From: Prunella strophiata
Taxonomy: Eukaryota; Chordata; Aves; Passeriformes; Prunellidae
Assembly (NCBI GenBank): GCA_036583965.1
Contig: JAZBQD010000013.1
Location: 13,161,618-13,225,617, forward strand
Direction of reading: 5' to 3'
DNA length: 64,000 bases
In this document: positions 55,501 through 64,000 of the stretch, piece after piece
Position numbering within the stretch: the first letter of the stretch is position 1
Layout: each line of letters begins with the position of its first letter
Notes under the pieces: model-generated
Seen by the model: only the letters and a program-made list of their open reading frames with translations
Databases searched by the model: none
What the model was told of the DNA's origin: nothing
Made by a program: the position numbers and the translations under genes

Positions 55501-58500
55501 GGGTTCTGCTGTCATGGTACAGAACTGTGTGAGTTTATCTCCCTCTGCACACCTGGCACGCCTTCATCACATCCCACTTATTTTTAGTGTTCCACACAGA
55601 GGTTGCTGCTGTAAAAAGGTGCTCCCAGTAGAGAGCAAAGCAAAACTATAATCACAACACAGTCTCTCTTCATCACTGGGGTTATTATTGTTTCAATTTT
55701 GCAGGTGCTGAATGCCTGTCCACAGGGGGATGCATAAGCACTGAAAAACAAGAGCAGAACACTTGACTTCCAGACACGTTTAAGAGTCAGGTTGCCTGCT
55801 TTTGCAACCAGAACAAAAAGTCAGGCATCAAGGAGGCACTTTGGAAAAGAGGGAGATTTCAGAGGTCTGCTGGGCCCCTGTGGCTTGGGAGAGGGCTCTT
55901 GGGGAGGGTCACTGAGGGTGAGGAGAGGCTCATGATCTCCTGCAGCAGCTCTGATGGTGCACAGGCCCAGCAGCTGGCTCAGGTGAGCTGCACCTCTGCA
56001 GCAGCAGCAGCAGAGTTATTGCAAGGAAGAGTCTGTAGCAGTGATTCAGGAGAAGGTGAGCTCTGTGTTTGCAGTACAGCATCTCCCAGAGCAGGGAACT
56101 GAGGCTCATCCAAACAAGAGCAGGAAAGAGGGATGGTGTTGAGAGGCACAGAGAGGACTACAAGCAAGGAGCTTTGGGATTAAAGTGGGCAAAGGAAAAT
56201 ACAAACTAAATGTGGAGAAATGTTTCCTAACAAACAGCTGACTGTAAAATCCCAGTGAGAGCACAAACCTCCCAGGGGTCTCACTCATGTCAGCATGGAG
56301 CAGGTATTTAAAAATCTACAGAATAGAAAGAATCACAGAAGGCTCTGACCCACTGCCTGTATTTCTGAAGTGGTTTTCCTTACAGGCTTCTAAGACACTA
56401 AAATATGCCCCAAGATGTACTGCTGAACATTCTGCCTTGTGCTACAGGGATGTGACACGTGTTGTCAGCATTTCTCAGGCCTGAAAACTCAACCACAACT
56501 GCCCAGCTTTAGCCTTGAAGACAAGCAGGTGGGAAGAAAGGCCACCCAAGAAAGGTTTCCTGGCTGCTCACGTGTGAGGGGTGCAGACCCTGGTGGGGTC
56601 AGGAGCAGCAGCTGCCCTGGAGCTGCTCCCTGCACTCTGCCCTCCTCACCAAGGGCACACATGGGAACTGACCCCATGTCATCCATCAGCACCCCCACGT
56701 GCATAACTTCAGAAAGGACACAGCAGAGTTATCTGCTGCCCTCAGACCATTTCACTGCAGTTCAAGTGAAGTACCTTAATGTATCTTGAATTAATTTTCT
56801 TGGTGTTAAAGTGCAAACTGGGCTAATAAAAGTGACACATTGACTTTTTCCAGAGAATGATGTTCAGCTTACGCAGAATGGCAGCATAAATGAAAATTAG
56901 CCTCAAGACAATGTTAATTACATTTTATCCATTAGTAGGAGGGTAATTGAGCCACTCATTTTCACTGCAAAGAAAACCCTTCTGGCTTCATAAAGGGAAA
57001 CTATGTGTTTAATGTGCAAATTAAAGTCTAACAATGGAAAAATTCGCAACAGAAAGAAAACCAAAATGCAGGTAATGTATATCTATATTATATTGCAATG
57101 ACCATCCTGGACATAATCTGTGTTATTGCCCTCTTGCTGAGCTGAGAGAGACTTCAAAATGCATGACAGAACCCAGTTATCTGAAGAATCAGCCAGGAAT
57201 TACTGACATGAACATGAAATATCCTGAACGACTTGATTGAACCAAGAAACCACTATACATGTTGCTGACAGTGCTATTAGAACTAATACTACTCATAAAT
57301 AACAGCTGCAGAAAATGGTCCTTGCTGATTTTAAAATCTTCCCACTCGTTTCCATTAGATCTGTACATGGCTGAAAAAAGGACATTTGCTTATTCTTAGA
57401 CAGAAAATCCCCCCAGACATCTGAAGGCATCTGGGTAGATCTGAGCAATCCCTGGCAACCTGGGAGCACATTCTTTTTCAGGACCTGTATCAATAAGTGC
57501 TCTGACATTTGTCTGCAGCTGCATTCATAATCTGAGTTTTGAGAAACACAGGATGCATTAATAAAAGTATATTTTGCTCTCTGGACTGCTGGAAACACCT
57601 TGCTGTTATCTGTATTCCATGATATCCTATTGCCTTTGGACCTTCCACTGGCTAAACAGCAAGATTTTCAGTTCTGGATATTAAACTGTTGTAGAAAACT
57701 CTTATTCCTCTTACCTACAGGCTCTAACTCCTTTTCTGCATGCACGTTATCTACCCTGGACCTCACTCCATTGAGATGAAACATTTCTGTCTGGGATTTT
57801 CCAAGAGAAGAGCTCTGGAGCTGCTGGGAGTTTGGCAAGATGCAGAAGATTGGAGTAGCTGTCTGCAGATAAAGTTATCAGCAGCTGGAGCTATCAGGTG
57901 GAGGAGCTGCAGCTTCTCAGCTGGGATCCCTGCCTCAGGGAGCAGAGAACACAGCAGGCACAGCATTTCAGTGCCAGGCAAACACAGCCCAGTGCCCTCT
58001 GATCCACCCCAGCAGCAGCTGGGCACCCCTGGCACGGCCTGGCCAGGCTCTGAGAGAGGCTGAGGGACAGTGAGTGACAAAGCAGCTGCTCAAGGAGCCC
58101 AGTGCTCAGCTGCTCACCCCCTGTCCTGTCCCTGAGCCCAGGGAAGGAGGGCAGTGCCCCCGACCTGCTGAAAGCTGCTCGAGCACAAACAGCACAAGGA
58201 AATCCCACCAGAACCAAACCATCATTTTCATCAGCAAATAAAGTGTAGGTGGAACAAGGTTTAGTTGCAGATAATGTTATGGATTATCTGCCCACTGGGC
58301 TCAGTGGAATCCAGATCAGACCCTTGAACCTCCTGACCCCAGGAGCAGCAGCTGGGCAGAGTTACAGTGAATTCAGAATTCCTGCTTCTACAAAAGCCAA
58401 AAATACATTCTCTTACTCAAAAATAATAATTTTAAAATCAACCTTTATCATAATATTACCATGAGCATTGAAAAGGATTATCTTATTACAAAAATGAAAT

Positions 58501-61500
58501 TACTTAAATTTACCCTCATTATTGTTTCCCAGGGAAAAAAGAGGCTTTTTTATTTCATTGTGGATGAAGCTGCTATTTGCATTTAAATGAAGACATCTGA
58601 AGAAGAGGAGCTAGAAAGTTAGGGGTTTTTTTTTTCTTTTAGAGTGGGATTTCATGTCAGTATTCTATAGTGCAAACCCAACTCCACTTTCTGCTTCATT
58701 AAATAGTCTGTCACAAGCTGCTTTCCAAAAAACTGTCATGGAGAGTGAGATACTTTGATTATTCCCAGCAGAGGCTTTGTAATGATGGCAACAATGCAGT
58801 GTTGGTATCCCCTGAACACCTGACTTTAGCAAACAAATGAGGTGTTCCCAGACTTGCTGTACAGCATGGATTGTTTTAATTGACTTATCATAATTGACAC
58901 ACTTAAACAATCTTCTTTCTTAATGCTCTGATAGAAACAGGCTTGTGTCAATGGAACTTAGCTAGCTTACAAGCCATTCCAGCATGGACTCTCTGAAAAG
59001 CAGGTGGACACAGGAATATTCATTCCATGCTGAAGATATTGCTCAGGAAAAGAGGCAGGACAGCCAGCTCTGCCCCACTGACACCTGCAGGAAATTCCCA
59101 TTTTCCTGAAGGGGAAGGAGGATCCATGGCATGGCACTCCCACACCAGGAACTGGGATGCTAAGCTGGCTCCAGATGTGGGGAGCAGCAGAGCCCAGGTC
59201 TGCCAGGCACAGCCTGTGTTCCCACTTCCAGGCACTGGCAGTGCCACCTGCATTGCCACCACTGCCCAAGCTGAGGGCAGAGGGCACCTGTGGCAAGGAC
59301 AGGCTCAGAGAGGAGCAGTGCAGGCTGAGGTTAAAAGAGAAGCTCACCAGAAAGAAGAAAGCAAAGCCAAGGCTGGTTTTATGAGTCAGCCTGCATGGGC
59401 AAAGGTAGAAGTTCATCAGCAGCATTGAAGTGTTAGCCAAAACCAGCATGGGAAACATCCCCTTCCCTCCTCTGCTGACACTAAAACGAGAGCCAGCACT
59501 GATGACAAAATGTTCCTCATACTGAAGGTCCTAACTGTGGGTTTCAATGCTGCACCTTGGAGCCTGGTGATTAGAAATGCTCATCTCTGCCAGGTGAGGT
59601 GATTGATCACCCCCAGGAAGAGCAGCATTAGCACCAAGCACCTCCTTCACACCCAGTCTGTCCTGGGGAAGGCCTCTGCTCACAACAGGGGGAACCAGAG
59701 CCTTTGAAAAAATAAAAATTCCATCTGTTTTCGTCTGCCCAGGCTCCAGCTGATTGGCTTTGCTCAAATGCCAGGCCTATTTCTCATTACTGATTGGTAT
59801 TTAATTTGCAGATCCTCTGCTCAACAAAGATAAAGGTCGATGCTCTCAAGTTAACATATGGAACTCCTATTTATTGTTAAAGATTTCAGGCTGATGATCT
59901 GTGCTCCAGGTCTGTGTTCTGTGGAAGTTCCACTCAGTTGTAACTACACGTTTCTAAAGCTATTGTATTGTGGGTCACCTGCCAAATACATGGTGAATAA
60001 AGCAAAAATTTTTACTTTATTATGGTAGACACCTCATTTAATTGATTTTCAAGAATAATCATTTTAAACTAAGCAGTAAATGGTCTCAAGAAAATTTCTT
60101 TTAATGCAGCAACACAGGAATGCTTTGATTAGTTAAACCAAGGGAAAACAAAAACCTGCAGGAAGCTGCAGAAAGGAAAGGAAAATTTAGGGATGAAATT
60201 CCTCTACCCAGTGTATTCATGCACAGCCTACCAAGGACAATGGAAATTCAGTGTGCATATTCAAGGACAGGATTTGGTCCAAAGGGATGAATTTTCAAAG
60301 GAAGCTGCTTTTTCTCTTGCACCCAGCATTTGCATAGGCTCATTAGTATTTGGGAGGGGGCAGGCACTGCAGAGGGTCATTTCCCCTTCTGCCTGCAGAA
60401 ATGGGGCTTTGGGGGTGCAGTCTGTACTGGGGTGCACCAGCCAGGGCAGGGTGTTTGCTGACACCCTCTGCAAATGGATTCTCATGCTCTGACTGCCCCC
60501 ATTGTTCTCCAGCATTATTCTCAAGGAGCATTGCCCAGGTTCATCTCTGCTTTACAAAATGAAGATGCAGAGAGGGCTCTATCTAAAGAGCCAGGATATT
60601 CCCAGGTCCCAGTCTGTGCCCTCTGGAGCCTGCAGCCTGAGCTCTCACCTCTCTGTGTGCCAAGCAGCCCTGGTTCTGGGCTGAGCCCTGCCCTGCCCAC
60701 CAAATGCAACCCTCTCATGCCACCCCACAAGGGCTCCTGGAGGAGCCTCATCCCCAAAGGGCTGAGCCCAGAGAATCCACTGCCAGGGCTGACTGCAAGC
60801 ACCTGGCAGCATCACTGTGATCACAGCAATTACACATGCACTGGGAGCTGCTTGGTAACTGAAAACACACCAGGCAATCCACATTTTTAAGAAAATGAGA
60901 AGAAATAGTCTGCAAATCAATAGTAATATCCACAAGCTGAGATGTTTAGCTTGCCTCTTTGCTGAGGCAAGAGCAGTAAAACTCAATCTCCTGTGGGTGT
61001 ATCAAACCCTGCACTGGTGAGCAGAGGATCTGCATTTAACAACAGTGCACCAGCCCTGCCCAGCTGAGCAATTACACACAGAGCTACCAAGGTAGAACTC
61101 ATATGTAGAGATGGGTGAGTTTCTTTTTATTCCCTTTTCTCTAAATAAACCTGCATTAAACTAACAGGTGACAAATGCCTTGCTTTCCTTGGCCCTTCCT
61201 TTCCCCTCCTCACACTCCCTTTCCCCTTTAGATGTGACTCAGAAGGAAATCTTTCACAAGCCAAAGCTGCATTAAAGGTTTTGTGCTTTGCAGTAATCCA
61301 GGAAAATATTAAATCCTACTGGTTTAGTAATAGAAATAGTAAATAAAACAGCAAATACAGAGACACCTTTGAAGCTCAGTTCATTTTTTCCTATCAAAGG
61401 CCTCTAGCAAGAAAATATAAACTACACTCCCACATGAATAAAAATAACCAACTTCAATCCTTTAAAATAATTTTGAAGATCACCTGATGATCTTTTCATA

Positions 61501-64000
61501 CACTTCTACTCTGCTATCCAGGGCATCAATCTCTGCACATGAACACTTCTGAAATGAGAGTGATTCTGTCTCGAGTGCTTCCAAAAGAGAGCTGGGGATG
61601 TGCTGGAGTCTGGGCAGGAAGAGCAAGTCAACAGGCCTGTGACTCAGAGCTCTTCTATGATACCTTTATTAATAAACTTATTTTCATTTCTTTCCAGTGA
61701 ATTCTGAAAATCAATCCTTTTGTCAACTGCCTTGTGAACAGCGTACATGAGGGCAGCTGCAAGCAATTTCTGCAGTCATAAAGAAGTGTAGTCACACACT
61801 CCTGCACTCCTCTGCTGCCATAAATAATTCCATTTGCTCAATGCTGAGGGCTTCTCCAACAAATATGAACCGTTTATGCAAGCAAGGTGGGAAAGGTTCA
61901 CTTTGCCTTTCCCTCCCGAGTTCCAACCAAAAGGCAGAGAATGGCTGTGGAGAGAGAATCAGACAGCCATAAAAAGAAACAACAAAACAAAAGCTGCTCT
62001 TTGGCCACAGAGGGATCAGTCTTCCTTTAAATAAAACCAATCAGAGCCCATTAGCAGAGTTTTCTCTCACTGCCTTCATGGTCACAGTGACAGGTAAAAT
62101 GCTCCTTTTAGGTGCATTTTACTGGACTGACCCTTGTTTTCCACAGGTTGACATTTGAAGTTATTTGTCAAATGCCTGCAGTAAAACATCAAACTGCAGC
62201 CCAAACCAAAGGTGCTGGTCTGACCCCTCCTGTGGGTTTGGGGGTCACCAGCCTGGTCTAACCAAGGCCCAGATGTTCCCCAGAAATCACATAAACTCCC
62301 TCCACTGACATCCAGCAACAGAACAGGCACAGATTCTGGAAGTGATGTTTGGCCCTGATAGGAAAGAGGAATGTGGAACCCAAACCCACTCCAGGCCCTC
62401 CCACAGTGGGATTTGGGTGGGGGGACCAGCCCCAGGCTGGGGCTCTTGCATAGGTGGGAAGTAAATTTCACATTAGTCTGTAAGTGCCTCTAAGCACTTA
62501 CACACTGTCCTTCAGTGCTCCTTAGCATAAAGACTTTTAAAACCAGGAAATAAGTTAAATGCTTTCTTCGAGCTATTTGTCCATGAAGCAACTCTTGATT
62601 GAATCCATTTAAGATAAAAAACAAAGAATGAGAGGAGATAAGAGCCCACTGGCAGGTATTTCTAAATGTCACTCTGCTATCAGAACACACTGCAGCTGCT
62701 GCTGCCTTCCCACCCTTCCTGCTCCCTCCCAGCACCCCATGTCCTCTCTGTGCACCAATTAGCATTACTAAAGGAATCTCACAAATGCACATTTTCTAGT
62801 GGAAGTAGTGACTTTTGAAAGGGCATGCCTGGGCATCCTTTCCTCCTCCAGGGATGCTGCAAACCAGACAAGGGTACCACGAGATGTTCTCAGGTGTAGG
62901 GCAAGGACTGAAGTGTGATCAAATTCCATCCAGGCAAGGCTGGATGGACTTCCCAGCAGAGGGCAGTGGGAAGACAGGTATGAAGGTAAGATAATTAGTG
63001 TTGTTCAGTTTACCAGAGCATCCCAATTCCTCTCCCAGTCTCAGCCTTTGTGAAATTTCTGCTGGAGGGATTCAAAGGGTTTGACAAAGGTTGTTTGAGT
63101 AAAACCTGTGCTGCTTCAGAAGAGAGGAGCCAGCCCCCCACGGTGCCCTGACACAGGTGAGGAGGGGATGTACAGAAGGGTCAGCTGGGCTTGGAAATCC
63201 CTTTGCTGTGCCAGAATTACTCAGGCACTTGTAGAGAGCCAGTGTCAGAGCAGAAATGACAAGTCCCTTCTCCTGACTCTGTACCTAATGTTCCCAAGAT
63301 GTGTTTCCATGTCAGGGCCTTTCTCTGCCATGGTTTTTTTAATTGGTCTTGTCCAGAACCTGGGACAGCCAAAGTGTTCAGGTGCTTTCTCAGAGGGAGC
63401 AAAGGCTTCTTTTACACCATTCAATCCCCACTTGCAATCTGGGTTTTAAATGCCATAGCACTGTTGTGACTGCATATCAATACCCTGGGTGTTTTAAGAA
63501 TTAATTTGTTGTTACTCTAAGACTGTCCAGTGTGGGGATTGGGATGTGGAGACCTGCACAACAGCCTTCAGCCAGACACTGCTCAGCAGCACGAAAAGCA
63601 ACAGAAAGGTCCCAGAGCAGCTCTCCCAGCAGAGCTCTGTGTTTGTACAGCCAAACTGCCTTTTGGTGACCAAGCTGCCTCCTCAGCTGGGGAGCAGCAC
63701 TGGGAGCTTCCCAGGTTAATCTACAACCCACAGGCACAGACAGCCCCAGACACGGAGCACAGTGTGGCTCACTGATAGCCTGGCTGGCTGCTAAGCCCTT
63801 TCCCCAGAAGATTCATGTTTGCTAACTGCTTTCAGGCAGCAGCAGCAGCAGTTCTTGCAATTAAGATGTGGATAACAAAATTCTTTCAGGAAGGAGAACC
63901 AAACCATTATTAAAAAGTCATTGAACTTTAAAGTGCCTCCTCACTGGTCACTCAGAAAGCAACAAGAAATTCTATAAATCTGGCAAGGACAGAAATAGAA
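52568..64000. other. Unique intronic sequence to the window end
   Basis: Mostly unique, AT-rich intron. Homopolymer runs occur at about 53570-53585 (A) and 58625-58633 (T), and short CAG runs at about 55998-56013 and 63837-63851. The stretch 56180-56340 has faint CR1-like words, but too few to call. 56860-57080 is a compact AT-rich block with homeodomain-like words. No exon of the host gene was recognised, so the preceding exon is expected beyond 64000. Confidence 0.5.

Noticed and set aside
56180..56340. Possible further CR1 fragment on the plus strand
   Set aside because: Only a few scattered words (AACTAAATGTGGAGAAATG, CCTCCCAGGGGTCTCACTC) resemble CR1, too weak to call without a library search.
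32129..64000. Search for the preceding TMEM132 exon
   Set aside because: The few CATGGC-type candidate exon ends I checked on the minus strand (for example near 32665) do not translate to the expected family sequence. I cannot exclude a diverged exon without alignment.

Overview
The window is a vertebrate nuclear locus, most likely from a bird and probably a songbird. It holds short exons with canonical GT-AG splice sites in very long introns, CR1-type LINE fragments with the avian ATTCTGTG-type tail, and large GC-rich minisatellites. No bacterial, organellar or compact-genome gene organisation is visible.

The only gene I can support is a TMEM132-family gene on the minus strand. Three consecutive internal exons are present. 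In transcript order they are 32128-31985 (48 codons), 2301-2096 (68 codons plus 2 nt) and 1095-822 (1 nt plus 91 codons). Their phases match exactly and together they give 208 residues of uninterrupted TMEM132 extracellular region. My recollection of the family points to TMEM132D, with TMEM132C as the main alternative. The 5' exons would lie beyond base 64000. The last exon, with the membrane segment and cytoplasmic tail, would lie to the left of base 1. Everything else in the window is intron of this gene: a 1.0-kb intron, a 29.7-kb intron, and parts of two more.

The striking content is tandem repeats, which fill about 10 kb of the 64 kb. From left to right they are: a 20/25-bp GC-rich minisatellite (4.13-4.60 kb); a compound block at 7.17-11.49 kb; a 34-bp minisatellite of about 90 copies (25.07-28.13 kb); a 49-bp minisatellite grown out of a CR1 tail (28.62-28.82 kb); a 10-bp array with embedded longer units (34.28-34.88 kb); and a 17-bp array of about 94 copies (50.97-52.57 kb). 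The compound block runs in order: telomere-like TCAGGG/TCAGGA hexamers, a perfect 155-copy CCTGC pentamer tract, hexamers again, then a 2-kb CAG-rich 9/12-bp array. Many very long open frames occur across these arrays in several frames. They are by-products of stop-free repeats and not genes.

I found no RNA genes, CRISPR arrays or second protein-coding gene. I see no evidence for a novel protein system. The unusual biology here is the repeat architecture: a duplicated hexamer-linker-pentamer module, strand-switching quadruplex potential, CUG-rich intronic RNA, and an E-box-bearing array. All of it sits in introns of one neuronal-type membrane protein gene.
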